64,000 bases of DNA from RGIG3159 sp034927685 (GCA_034927685.1 JAYFPO010000014.1:1-64000); one strand, 5' to 3'; positions 41,410 to 49,760 are shown, numbered from the stretch's first letter. Numbers and translations: made by a program. Notes: generated by a model not told the origin, from the sequence alone.

Positions 41410-43047
41410 TCAGCGGGTCGTCTGGGCTTCGACCAGACGGCCGCCGCAATATTTCTCCCGCAGCGCGGGCTTTTCAATCTTGCCGGTCGGATTCCGCGGC
41501 ACTTTGTCGAAGAGGATCCTCCGGGGGCGTTTATAACGGGGCAGCTCCTTGCAGAAGGCGGTAATCTCCTCCTCGGTGCAGGTCGCCCCCTCCCTGAGCT
41601 CGATGATCGCGGCGGCGATTTCTCCCAGCCGGTCGTCGGAGAGGCCGATCACCGCCACGTCCTTGATCTTGTCGTTCTTCCGCAAAAAATCTTCGATCTG
41701 CACCGGATACAGGTTTTCGCCGCCGGTGATGATGACGTCCTTTTTCCGGTCCACGAGATAGTAAAAACCGCCCTCATCCTGCCGCGCCATGTCTCCGGTA
41801 TAGAGCCAGCCATCCTTTAATACCTCGGCGGTGGCCTCCGGGTTTTTATAGTAGCAGAGCATAACGCCCGGTCCCCGGACGATCAGCTCGCCCACCTCGC
41901 CCTGCGCAACCTCGCTGCCGGCCTCGTCGACAATCTTTGCCTCCCATCCATAGCCAGGAACGCCGATCGCGCCGACCTTTTTCATATTCTCCACGCCCAG
42001 ATGGACGCAGCCGGGGCCGATGGACTCGCTGAGACCGTAGTTGGTATCGTACTGGTGGTGCGGGAATATCTTCATCCAGCGGTGGATCAGGCTGGGCGGC
42101 ACCGGCTGCGCGCCAATGTGCATCAGGCGCCACTGGTCCAGGTAGTAATGGCTGAGCTCTACCCGGCCGTCGTCGATCGCATCCAGCAGGTCCTGCGCCC
42201 AGGGCACCAGCAACCAGACGATCGAGCACTTTTCCTCGGTCACGGCCCGCAAGATCCACTCGGGCTTGATGCCCCGCAGCAGCACCGCCCTGCTGCCGGA
42301 AATCAGGCTGCCGAACCAGTGCATCTTCGCGCCGGTATGATACAGGGGCGGAATACAGAGAAACACGTCGTCGCGGGTCTGACCGTGGTGCTTCTGCTCC
42401 GTCACGCAGGAAGAGATCAGTGCACGGTGGTTATGCAGAATTGCCTTGGGGAACCCCGTGGTGCCGGAAGAGAAGTAGATGGCCGCCTCGTCGTCCTCCC
42501 GCAGCGGGATCGGCGGCGTCTCAAACGAGCAGTAGGTCATGAGGAGGCCACAGTTTTCGGCGAAGTCCGGCGTCTCCGGGCCAACAAAAAACTTCATATG
42601 TACCTGCGTAATGTCCTGTAAAATGGGCGTCAGCCGCGTCACAAATTCGGGTCCAAATACCAGAATTTCCACGTCCGCCAGCCCAAGGCAGTAGCAGATT
42701 TCCTCGCTGGAATAGCGAAAGTTCATGGGGACGGCGATGCAGCCCGCCTTCAGGATGCCGAAGTAAATGGGCAGCCACTCGAGACAGTTCATCATCAGGA
42801 TCCCCACCTTGGTCCCCCGCTTCACCCCGCGGCTCAGGAGCAGGTTGGCAAACCGATTGGCGTTCTTGTCGAACTGCCGCCAGGTCAGCTCCCTGCGGTA
42901 GGGCGTGCCGGGATTTGCGCTCTCGATCAGGCTGAAATCCCGCCAGGTGACGGCGCTGTCCCGTTCCTCCGAAGGGTTCAGCTCCACCAGACTGGTCTCC
43001 GACCCGTAAAGCCGGGCGTTTTGTTCCAGAAGCTCCGTAATTACCAT
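41410..43047 (-). CDS. AMP-dependent acyl-CoA synthetase
   Basis: The 545-residue ANL-superfamily ligase has the P-loop IYFSSGTTGFPKAILHN, the motif YGLSESIGPG, GWLYTGDMARQDEGGF, and the C-terminal RKKDVIITGGENLYPVQIE and PTGKIEKPAL, with the catalytic lysine. It activates a carboxylic acid to its CoA thioester. It is the first gene after the T-box leader. The ATG at 43047 follows GAGGAA; an ATG at 43089 directly follows the leader's T tract and lacks a ribosome site. Its substrate is probably an aryl acid, given the neighbours. Confidence 0.88.
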   Translation of the reverse strand: MVITELLEQNARLYGSETSLVELNPSEERDSAVTWRDFSLIESANPGTPYRRELTWRQFDKNANRFANLLLSRGVKRGTKVGILMMNCLEWLPIYFGILKAGCIAVPMNFRYSSEEICYCLGLADVEILVFGPEFVTRLTPILQDITQVHMKFFVGPETPDFAENCGLLMTYCSFETPPIPLREDDEAAIYFSSGTTGFPKAILHNHRALISSCVTEQKHHGQTRDDVFLCIPPLYHTGAKMHWFGSLISGSRAVLLRGIKPEWILRAVTEEKCSIVWLLVPWAQDLLDAIDDGRVELSHYYLDQWRLMHIGAQPVPPSLIHRWMKIFPHHQYDTNYGLSESIGPGCVHLGVENMKKVGAIGVPGYGWEAKIVDEAGSEVAQGEVGELIVRGPGVMLCYYKNPEATAEVLKDGWLYTGDMARQDEGGFYYLVDRKKDVIITGGENLYPVQIEDFLRKNDKIKDVAVIGLSDDRLGEIAAAIIELREGATCTEEEITAFCKELPRYKRPRRILFDKVPRNPTGKIEKPALREKYCGGRLVEAQTTR

Positions 43048-43089
43048 AACCAATTCCTCTTTTTCTTCCAAAATCATCGGATTCTGCAT

Positions 43090-43326
43090 AAAAAAACGTC
43101 CTCTGCTTCTGCAGAGGACGGGAAATCCCGTGGTACCACCTCAATTTACCGCTTGCGCGGCCTCGTCGGGCCCTGTCAGGCCCCAGCGCGATATCGGGCG
43201 CACCCGTCTTGGCTTACTGAAGTTCAGCCAGCCGCTCAGGAAGGTATTGGGCATCCGCGCTTCCGCTGCCTTGCACCGACCGGCAGTTCTCTGGGAAAGC
43301 GGCTGAACGCTTACTTGATTCCGTCA
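43090..43326 (-). promoter_or_regulatory. T-box riboswitch, aromatic amino acid specifier
   Basis: Read on the minus strand. Stem I base is GGAA (43322-43319) with TTCC (43242-43239). The specifier-loop AGTA is at 43315-43312, and AGAGA plus a GGTG distal loop are present. By position the specifier is TAC (43246-43244, Tyr). Stem II spans 43233-43211. The T-box sequence GGTGGTACCACGGG is at 43140-43127. The antiterminator pairs GAGG with CCTC and ACGGG with CCCGT. The terminator is a 10-bp stem (43120-43111 with 43106-43097) followed by seven T. Confidence 0.9.
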
Positions 43327-43353
43327 TCGCGTTATTCCGAATTTAATGGAATC

Positions 43354-43382
43354 ACTTTACCACTGTTATGTGCCAAAGTCAA
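43354..43382 (-). promoter_or_regulatory. Promoter of the T-box/aryl-acid operon
   Basis: TTGACT (43382-43377) and TAAAGT (43359-43354) are 17 bp apart on the minus strand, just upstream of the T-box stem I. Confidence 0.75.
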
Positions 43383-43408
43383 TGCTTTTTATCCGCGGCA
43401 TCACAGTT

Positions 43409-43684
43409 TTATAGCAATACGGTCAGCAGCCAGACAAGACCGGTCGCCGCCGCGCCCAGCACAGCTGCGATCGCAGTCCTCCAAAAACGCCGCCCGCTCC
43501 CGCTCTGCTCCGTCTGGCCGCTGAGGCAGGTATCCGCAGCGGCGTTGGCCTCACGGAGAATATCCTCCTCCGTAATCCCCTGCCGGGGCAGCGCACCGTC
43601 GCGGATCAAAAAAATGGCCTGCTCGAACAACTTGGTATCCAGCGCCCGAACCACAACCACCTGCCGGGAAATACCCTTAACCAT
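43409..43684 (-). CDS. Small tail-anchored membrane protein of unknown function
   Basis: The 91-residue protein has a soluble N-terminus (GISRQVVVVRALDTKLFEQA, then ITEEDILREANAAADTCL) and a single C-terminal membrane helix at about 70-91. This looks like a tail anchor. The family seems conserved in related Clostridia but I cannot name a function. It is followed downstream by the aryl-acid operon promoter and preceded by the CYTH gene 61 nt away, with which it may be cotranscribed. Confidence 0.7.
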   Translation of the reverse strand: MVKGISRQVVVVRALDTKLFEQAIFLIRDGALPRQGITEEDILREANAAADTCLSGQTEQSGSGRRFWRTAIAAVLGAAATGLVWLLTVLL

Positions 43685-43745
43685 ATCCGTCCCCTCCTGT
43701 CATCAGATGGAAACAGTTTCCCCCTTTTCCAGCATATTTAACCGA

Positions 43746-44327
43746 TCAGAGACGGAACGCACGGTAAAATTTGCTTTTTTCTTCCTCGCGAAGGCCGTAG
43801 CGCCGCTTGAGGCTCTCTGTCAGCGCCAGCATCGGCGCGGCCTCGCCGCCCTTGAGCTCCAGTTCCAGCTCGCGCAGCGGCTGGGATCGATTCTCCCGGA
43901 ACAGCCTGCCCACGTCCAGCGCCAGCTCCACACAGGAACCGTCCAAAGCCAGCAGCACCGCGCGGCGTACAAAGGCCGCGCCGCAGACGGGCTGCACAGC
44001 GCGGATCTCCAGCAGTGCCGCCGGCGCGCCGAGGCGCACCAGCGCCGGCAGGGCCGCCAGCACATCGTCCCCCGCTGTTTCCCACTCCCCGCGGGCATAG
44101 GGCAGGCCGCACGGCGTCTTGACGGTGACGACCGGTGCGCCGCCCTCCATCCTCCGGCGGAGCGTCCACTTTTTTGCCGACAGCCCGCCGTCCGGCGCAT
44201 CATAGTATGTGGTCTCCATTTGGATTTTCCGCAGGGGCTCCGCCATGCGCCCGCAGATTGCCGGGTCCTCCAAAATGCGCGTCATGGTTTCTTCCTCCAT
44301 GACCGCCAATTTGCGTTCAAATTCCAT
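43746..44327 (-). CDS. CYTH-domain triphosphatase-like protein
   Basis: The 193-residue protein shows CYTH (triphosphate tunnel) features: an N-terminal EFERKLAV (ExExK-like), TTYYDAPDGGLSAKKWTLRRR, TVKTPCG, and the C-terminal ELELELKGGE and KSKFYRAF. CYTH enzymes hydrolyse inorganic triphosphate or handle organic triphosphates with divalent metals. The ATG follows GGGGAGG. It is divergent from spoIIE and has no obvious pathway neighbours. Confidence 0.85.
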   Translation of the reverse strand: MEFERKLAVMEEETMTRILEDPAICGRMAEPLRKIQMETTYYDAPDGGLSAKKWTLRRRMEGGAPVVTVKTPCGLPYARGEWETAGDDVLAALPALVRLGAPAALLEIRAVQPVCGAAFVRRAVLLALDGSCVELALDVGRLFRENRSQPLRELELELKGGEAAPMLALTESLKRRYGLREEEKSKFYRAFRL

Positions 44328-44443
44328 TGTTCGACCTCCCCTTTTATTGTACGGGATGAAAATTCCGTTTGCAAGTTTCCTGGCCCATTTCCCGACAGGT
44401 TATTCCGATACGCAATGTTAAAATCAGGAAAAATGGTTTGGAG

Positions 44444-46447
44444 ATGGAGCTGTTGAACGAAAAAACGAAGCATCGATTCCGCTTCCCGCGCTTTCTGCGG
44501 CAGGAGCAATTCAAAATACTCCTGCCCTGTCTGGCGCGGTTCGGCAGCGCCTTTCTGTTCACCGCCGCCTCCCTGCGCGGCGAGTATCTGCCCCTGGGGC
44601 TCTGCTTTCTGGCCGTATCCGGCTCCGGTTTCTTTGGTTTTTCCGCGCTCTGCGGCGTCGTATTTTCCGCCCTGCTGTTCTGGACAGGCAGCGCCGCGGC
44701 GGAGCTCTGCTCCATCGCGGTTCTGATTTTTTCCGCGCAGCTGATCTTCCGCGGCACGGAGGCTGCGGAGAATCCTTACTTTATGCCCACTGTCGTCGCG
44801 CTGATGACGGCGCTGATCGGCGGCGTGCTGCTGCTGGCCGGCGGCCTGCAAAACAGTGCGCTGTCCTTCTGGTTTTTGCGCATTCTGTTCTGTTTTGCCG
44901 GCACCTGGCTGCTCGACCGCGCCGTCAAGAATCCCTCGCAGAACGCGCTGCTGCTGCTCACCGGCTGCCTGATTCTCTCCGCGTCCTGCCTTTCCCTTGG
45001 AAGCTTTTCCGTCGGTGTCCTGCTTGCCGCGCTGGTGACCGCTTCCACCGCAGGCAATCCCGCCGGCCTGGCCTTCGCCGCCGCCTGTGGCATCGCGCTG
45101 GATTATGGGTCCGCGCTTCCTCTCTCCATGACGGCCATCCTCTGCCTTGCATCCCTGTTTGCCGGGATGGCGCTTCGCCACTCCCGCATTTTATCCGCGC
45201 TGCTGGCAGCCGCCATTCTGTTCGGCGGCACCGCACTGGCCGGTGCGGACAGCGCACCGATCTTCTGGTCCGCTTTGCCGGGCGTCGCCCTCTCCTGTCT
45301 GCTGCCCGCGGGTCTGTTCCAGCCCGCAAAGCCCGCCCCAAAACGTCCGAAACCCGCCGTGCTGCATATGGAGGAAGCCACACTGCTGCTCTCTGATCTC
45401 AGCGAACGCCTGCATGAGGGCCTCCCGGCACTGCCGCAGGCCAAACCGGCCCTGATTTTCGACCGTGCCGCTGACCGCGTCTGCAAGTCCTGCGTTCTGT
45501 TCTCCACCTGCTGGTCTGGGCCATGCGAGGCTTACGATGCGCTCTCCGGCGCGGCGCCCGCCATGCTGCAGCGCGGCGCCGTCCTGCAGGACGACTTTCC
45601 GGTCTCCTTCCTGTCCCGCTGCCGCCACATTGAGAGCCTTCTCCCCGCGATCAACCAGGAGCTGGACGGCGTGCTATACCGCCGCCAGTTCCGCCACCGC
45701 CTGGTGGAGAGCCGTGCGCTGCTGGCAGACCAATACCGCATCTTTGCCGCCTACCTGCAAAACGCCGTGTCGGCCCTCTCCGACGAGGAACGGCTCCGTC
45801 CGGTCTGTTCGCCGGTCATCGGCGTCGGTACGAAAGAAAAGCGCGGCAGCGCCATCTCCGGCGACCGGGGCGCATCCTTTCGAACCGCCAGCCACCTGCA
45901 CTACATTCTGCTCTGTGACGGCATGGGCTCCGGCGAGGACGCGCGGGAGGAGAGCACCGCCTGCGTGCGTCTGCTGCGCGGTCTGCTGTCTGCGGGCTTC
46001 TCGCCGGAAAACGCGCTGCAGCTTCTCAATAGCGTCTACCTGCTGCGGGACGACGGTGCGTTTTCCACCGTCGATCTGCTGCAGATCGATCTTGCTGCCG
46101 GGGACCTGCGGCTTTGGAAATGGGGCTCCGCCCCATCTTACCTCAAGCGCGGCAACCAAGTGCAAAAAATAGGGACAGCCCTGCCGCCGCCTGGCCTGGA
46201 GGGTACCGGGCGGGCGGAACAGTTTGAGCTGTCCCTTGGGGAGGGAGAAATGCTGATTCTGCTCAGCGATGGAGCCGAAAGACCGGAAACTGAGGAGCGA
46301 ATCCGGTCCTTTGGCGGCCGGTCACCGAAGGAGTTGGCAACCGGCATTCTGAAGGACGGAGAAGAAGGGGAGGATGATCGGACCGCAGTCGTGCTGAAAC
46401 TACAGCCCGTTGCCTCATATCGACAGCCTACCACAAATTGTGGATGA
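44444..46447 (+). CDS. spoIIE: Stage II sporulation protein E (SpoIIE), short form
   Basis: SpoIIE dephosphorylates SpoIIAA to activate sigma-F in the forespore. The 667-residue protein has an N-terminal block of about ten membrane helices (about 20-290), a regulatory linker containing CKSCVLFSTCW, and a C-terminal PP2C phosphatase domain. That domain has the metal-binding motifs LLCDGMGSGEDA and LLSDGAERPE. It is shorter than the roughly 820 residues of Bacillus subtilis SpoIIE. The ATG at 44444 is adopted because it begins the conserved hydrophilic start; no strong ribosome site is seen. Confidence 0.9.
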   Translation: MELLNEKTKHRFRFPRFLRQEQFKILLPCLARFGSAFLFTAASLRGEYLPLGLCFLAVSGSGFFGFSALCGVVFSALLFWTGSAAAELCSIAVLIFSAQLIFRGTEAAENPYFMPTVVALMTALIGGVLLLAGGLQNSALSFWFLRILFCFAGTWLLDRAVKNPSQNALLLLTGCLILSASCLSLGSFSVGVLLAALVTASTAGNPAGLAFAAACGIALDYGSALPLSMTAILCLASLFAGMALRHSRILSALLAAAILFGGTALAGADSAPIFWSALPGVALSCLLPAGLFQPAKPAPKRPKPAVLHMEEATLLLSDLSERLHEGLPALPQAKPALIFDRAADRVCKSCVLFSTCWSGPCEAYDALSGAAPAMLQRGAVLQDDFPVSFLSRCRHIESLLPAINQELDGVLYRRQFRHRLVESRALLADQYRIFAAYLQNAVSALSDEERLRPVCSPVIGVGTKEKRGSAISGDRGASFRTASHLHYILLCDGMGSGEDAREESTACVRLLRGLLSAGFSPENALQLLNSVYLLRDDGAFSTVDLLQIDLAAGDLRLWKWGSAPSYLKRGNQVQKIGTALPPPGLEGTGRAEQFELSLGEGEMLILLSDGAERPETEERIRSFGGRSPKELATGILKDGEEGEDDRTAVVLKLQPVASYRQPTTNCG

Positions 46448-46614
46448 TTTTTGTCGAAATACAAGATATAGAAAAATATTTCGCGTTTTTCCACGGATCC
46501 AGCCGAAAAATCGCGGACAAGCGCAGATTCCACCGCGCAGATGAAGCCGTGTCAAACCAGAAATCCCGACGGCCTGGCTCAGAAGCCGGCCTCTGGCAGG
46601 CCCGAAAATGTGAC

Positions 46615-46848
46615 TTATTTCGCGTAGAAGTGGAACCCGGCCGCAGCGGAGATCGCCACCCCGATCAGTACCAGCACATAGACGCAGAAATACGACCGCG
46701 CATAATTGCGCTTGTTGATGTTGAACGCACCGATGGCGTGGCAAATCAGGAAGATCCAGCCGACCAGCGGCAGCGCATAGAGAATGCCCAGGCCAAAATA
46801 GGTCCAGGGCGAAAGCGGCCAGTATTCACGAGGCAAATGATCGTACAT
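46615..46848 (-). CDS. Small two-helix membrane protein
   Basis: The 77-residue protein has LPREYWPLSPWTYFGLGIL, a first helix (about 14-36), the polar connector NINKRNYARSYF and a second helix (about 50-70). AAAGGGATG lies upstream of the ATG at 46848; the longer frame to 47244 overlaps the fold-back element and is rejected. The family appears conserved in related Clostridia but has no known function. The roughly 170 bases between it and spoIIE hold only A/T-rich sequence. Confidence 0.7.
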   Translation of the reverse strand: MYDHLPREYWPLSPWTYFGLGILYALPLVGWIFLICHAIGAFNINKRNYARSYFCVYVLVLIGVAISAAAGFHFYAK

Positions 46849-46980
46849 GATAACATCCCTTTCTATCAAATATGCGGCATACGCTGACGTTTCCGCTCTT
46901 TTCCCTGCACTGAAGATACTGGAGGGAGTTCCCGGCATAAGGAACGAAAGAACCGGAACATCAGCATGGAATAACAGCAA

Positions 46981-47140
46981 GGGTAGCACCGCACAATTCC
47001 AAGCGTGGGAGTGCTCTGTCAGATGTTTTGAAAAGTTCAGGGAATACTTTGTGTATTCCCAAGCGTCTTTGGAATGCATGACAGAAGAAGACGAGCAGCA
47101 CGAGCTTCCGGTGTTAACCGAGAATTGTGCGGTGCTGCCC
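46981..47140. repeat. 160-bp fold-back element
   Basis: GGGTAGCACCGCACAATTC (46981-46999) is the inverted complement of 47122-47140, with one G-U pair, over 19 positions. Inside are further pairings: TCTGTCA (47015-47021) with TGACAGA (47079-47085), and a hairpin GGGAATAC/GTATTCCC (47040-47047 with 47053-47060). CCAAGCGT occurs twice. It may be a structured RNA or a small non-autonomous mobile element. No gene is supported. Confidence 0.6.
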
Positions 47141-47160
47141 AGGAACCATTTTATAGAAAA

Positions 47161-47209
47161 GGACGCGTTGCATCCAAACGGCTTTGACCGTTCCGTATTG
47201 CAACGCGCC
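47161..47209 (-). terminator. Terminator of pnp
   Basis: TGCAACGCG (47199-47207) pairs with CGCGTTGCA (47164-47172), extended by GG/CC. An inner stem AACGG/CCGTT is present and the minus strand continues TTTTC. The loop shares a 17-nt core with the degV terminator. Confidence 0.75.
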
Positions 47210-47218
47210 CGTTTTCCT

Positions 47219-49351
47219 TTATTTGCCTTCTTTTTGGGCTGCAATCTCTTTCAAGGCGTCACGACGGTTCAGGTTGACGCGGCCCTTTTCGTCGATCTCG
47301 GTCACCTTGACCCAGGTCATGTCGCCGACGTTCAGAACGTCCTCGACCTTTTCGACGCGGCGGTTTTCCAGCTTGGAGATGTGGACCATGCCGTCCTTAC
47401 CGGGGGCCAACTCCACAAACGCACCAATGGGCAGGATACGGACAACCTTGCCGTAGTACAGCTTGCCCACTTCGGGGATAAAGCAGATGTCGTCGATCAT
47501 CTTCTTGGCGGCGTAAGCCGCCTCGGCGTCCACGGCGGAGATAAACACGGAGCCGTCGTCCTCAATGTCGACCTTCGCGCCGGTATCGGCGCAGATCTTC
47601 TGGATGGTCTTGCCGCCGGAGCCGATGACCTCGCGGATCTGGTCGACCGCGATCTTGATGGAGATCATCTTGGGTGCAAACTCGGAGACCTCGGGCCGCG
47701 GGACAGGGATGCAGGGCAGCATGACCTCGGAGAGAATCTCCAGACGGGCCTTGCGGCAGCGCTCCAGCGCGTCCTCAATGATTTCCATGGTCAGACCGTC
47801 GTTCTTGAGGTCCATTTGAATGGCGGTGACGCCTTCGGTGGTACCGGCAACCTTAAAGTCCATTTCGCCGTGGAAGTCCTCAACGCCCTGAATATCCGTG
47901 AAGGTTCTCCATTCGCCGGTCTCTTTATCGGAGATCAGGCCGCAGGAGATTCCGGCCACCGCGCGCTTGATGGGCACGCCCGCGTCCATCAGGGCCAGCG
48001 TGGAGCCGCAGATCGACCCCTGGGACGTGGATCCGTTGGAGGACAGCACCTCGGAGACCACGCGGATGGCGTAGGGGAACTCTGCCAAAGAGGGCAGCAC
48101 GGGCACCAGCGCCTTTTCCGCCAGGTTGCCGTGCCCGATCTCGCGGCGGGAGGTGGAGCGGCTGCCCCGGGCCTCGCCGGTGGAGAAGGAGGGGAAGTTA
48201 TAGTGGTGCAGATACCGCTTCTCAGTCTCGTCGTAGATGGTATCCAGCTTCTGGGCCAGGGACATCGTGTTCAGGGTGCAGATGGAGAGGACCTGCGTCT
48301 GGCCTCTCGCGAACAGGCCAGAGCCGTGTACCCGGGGCAGAACGCCGACCTCGGCGTCCAGCGGGCGAATTTCGTCCATGCCGCGGCCGTCGACGCGCTT
48401 GCCCGCCAGCAGCCACTTCTTGACGACCTTCTTCTGCATCTTGTAGAGGCAGACGTCGATCTGAACTTCAAAGTCCTCATATTTCTCAGCAAACTTGTTC
48501 GCAAAGTCTACCCGGGCGGCGGTCAGCCGCTCTTCGCGGATGTTCTTGTCGTCGGTATCCAGCGCGTGTTCGATCTGGTCCATGCCGTAGGCCACAAGGT
48601 CATCCAGCAGGTCATGGTTGACGGCGGCCTTCTCAAAGGTGAACTTGGGCTTGCCGATCTCTTCCACGATGGTATTGATGAACGCGACAATCTTCTTGTT
48701 GGTCTCGTCGGCCAGCCGGATGCAGTTCATCAGGATGTCTTCTGGCACCTCATTGGCCTCGGTCTCGATCATGACGACCTTCTCCGCTGTGGAGGCAATG
48801 GTCACGAAGCACTTGGCAGCGGCGCGCCGCTCGGAGGAGGGGTTGACGAAGTATTCGCCGTTCAGGTAGGCAACCTCGGTGGTGGCCATGGGGCCATTCC
48901 AGGGAATGTCGGAGTACGCGGTGGCAATGAACGCGCCCAGGGAGGCGACGACCTCGACGGGGTGCTCATAGTCGTTTGCGAGGATGGTGCAGGTGAGGAC
49001 CACGTCGTTGCGCAGCTCCTCGTCAAAGAAGGGACGCATCGGACGGTCGATCAGGCGGGAGTTCAGAATGCCCCGCTCGGAGGGACGGCCCTCGCGGCGG
49101 TTGAAGGAGCCGGGAATGCGGCCCACGGAGTACATTCTCTCTTCGAACTCGATGGTCAGAGGGAAGTAATCGATCCCGGACTTGGGCAGCTGGGACGCGA
49201 CGACGGTGACCAATACGACGGTGTCGCCGTAGCGGCAGATGCACTCGGCGTTGGTCAGCTCTGCCACCTTGCCGGTTTCCACGGTAAAGGTGCGGCCGCC
49301 GATCTCGGTTTCAAAAATGTGGTGCTTGGGGTACTGTTTTTTTGTTACCAT
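47219..49351 (-). CDS. pnp: Polynucleotide phosphorylase
   Basis: PNPase degrades RNA 3' to 5' using phosphate and is a core of the RNA degradosome. The 710-residue protein has two RNase PH domains (GRPSERGILNSRLIDRP and KRVDGRGMDEIRPL; phosphate-binding LSSNGSTSQGS), a KH domain (GSGGKTIQKICADTGAKVDI) and a C-terminal S1 domain (GKVVRILPIGAFVELAPGKDG, quoted in part). AGGAGG precedes the ATG. It follows rpsO, the conserved rpsO-pnp order, with a hairpin leader between them. Confidence 0.96.
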   Translation of the reverse strand: MVTKKQYPKHHIFETEIGGRTFTVETGKVAELTNAECICRYGDTVVLVTVVASQLPKSGIDYFPLTIEFEERMYSVGRIPGSFNRREGRPSERGILNSRLIDRPMRPFFDEELRNDVVLTCTILANDYEHPVEVVASLGAFIATAYSDIPWNGPMATTEVAYLNGEYFVNPSSERRAAAKCFVTIASTAEKVVMIETEANEVPEDILMNCIRLADETNKKIVAFINTIVEEIGKPKFTFEKAAVNHDLLDDLVAYGMDQIEHALDTDDKNIREERLTAARVDFANKFAEKYEDFEVQIDVCLYKMQKKVVKKWLLAGKRVDGRGMDEIRPLDAEVGVLPRVHGSGLFARGQTQVLSICTLNTMSLAQKLDTIYDETEKRYLHHYNFPSFSTGEARGSRSTSRREIGHGNLAEKALVPVLPSLAEFPYAIRVVSEVLSSNGSTSQGSICGSTLALMDAGVPIKRAVAGISCGLISDKETGEWRTFTDIQGVEDFHGEMDFKVAGTTEGVTAIQMDLKNDGLTMEIIEDALERCRKARLEILSEVMLPCIPVPRPEVSEFAPKMISIKIAVDQIREVIGSGGKTIQKICADTGAKVDIEDDGSVFISAVDAEAAYAAKKMIDDICFIPEVGKLYYGKVVRILPIGAFVELAPGKDGMVHISKLENRRVEKVEDVLNVGDMTWVKVTEIDEKGRVNLNRRDALKEIAAQKEGK

Positions 49352-49382
49352 AGTTCCTCCTCCTGTGTGGTGCGCGGGAGGT

Positions 49383-49431
49383 TTAGCACTTGAAACCGCC
49401 TCCGGTGTCCAGGGGCACTTTCAACTGCTAA
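49383..49431 (-). promoter_or_regulatory. Hairpin in the pnp leader
   Basis: TTAGCA-N-TTGAAA (49431-49419) is complementary to TTTCAA-N-TGCTAA (49395-49383) over 13 positions with one mismatch, 32 bases before the pnp start. An 8-bp repeat GAAACCGC/GCGGTTTC overlaps it. In E. coli a leader hairpin mediates PNPase autocontrol; a similar role here is inference. Confidence 0.5.
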
Positions 49432-49457
49432 TAAGTCCCACGCGGTTTCCTTCGCAA

Positions 49458-49486
49458 AAAAGGGCGGCCGAATGGGCCGCCCTTTT
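49458..49486 (-). terminator. Terminator between rpsO and pnp
   Basis: A 12-bp stem AAAAGGGCGGCC/GGCCGCCCTTTT (49475-49486 with 49458-49469) with a 5-nt loop gives a T tract on the minus strand eight bases after the rpsO stop. Read-through or processing would be needed for co-expression with pnp. Confidence 0.85.
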
Positions 49487-49493
49487 GCGTTTC

Positions 49494-49760
49494 TTACTTA
49501 CGGATACCCAGTTTGGCGATGCAGGCACGATAACGGTTGACGTCCTTTTTAGCCAGATAGTCCAGCAGACTTCTGCGCTTGCCGACCATCATCAGCAGGC
49601 CGCGGCGGCTGTGGTTATCCTTCTTGTGGATGCGCAGGTGATCGGTCAGCTCGTTGATCCGGGCGGTCAGAATCGCGACCTGAACCTCGGGAGAGCCGGT
49701 ATCGCCCTCGTGGGTGGCATTGTCCACCATAATCTGTGTTTTCTTTTCTTTGGAAATCAT
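49494..49760 (-). CDS. rpsO: Ribosomal protein S15
   Basis: S15 binds the central domain of 16S rRNA early in 30S assembly. The 88-residue protein has the standard length and motifs: GDTGSPEVQVAILTARINEL, HLRIHKKDNHSRRGLL and KRRSLLDYL. AAAGGTGGG precedes the ATG. Its leader carries an imperfect direct repeat that could be an S15 autoregulatory RNA. It is followed by a terminator and then pnp. Confidence 0.96.
   Translation of the reverse strand: MISKEKKTQIMVDNATHEGDTGSPEVQVAILTARINELTDHLRIHKKDNHSRRGLLMMVGKRRSLLDYLAKKDVNRYRACIAKLGIRK

Noticed and set aside
42001..42621. A plus-strand frame within the acyl-CoA synthetase
   Set aside because: It is a shadow of the minus-strand ligase, with no ribosome site or motif.
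46449..46458. TTGTCGAAAT as a Spo0A box for spoIIE
   Set aside because: It lies after the spoIIE stop codon, not in a promoter, and a 7-bp match is expected by chance.
46847..49393. An 848-codon open frame on the plus strand opposite pnp
   Set aside because: It is antisense to a complete PNPase and begins inside the fold-back element; composition is that of a shadow frame.
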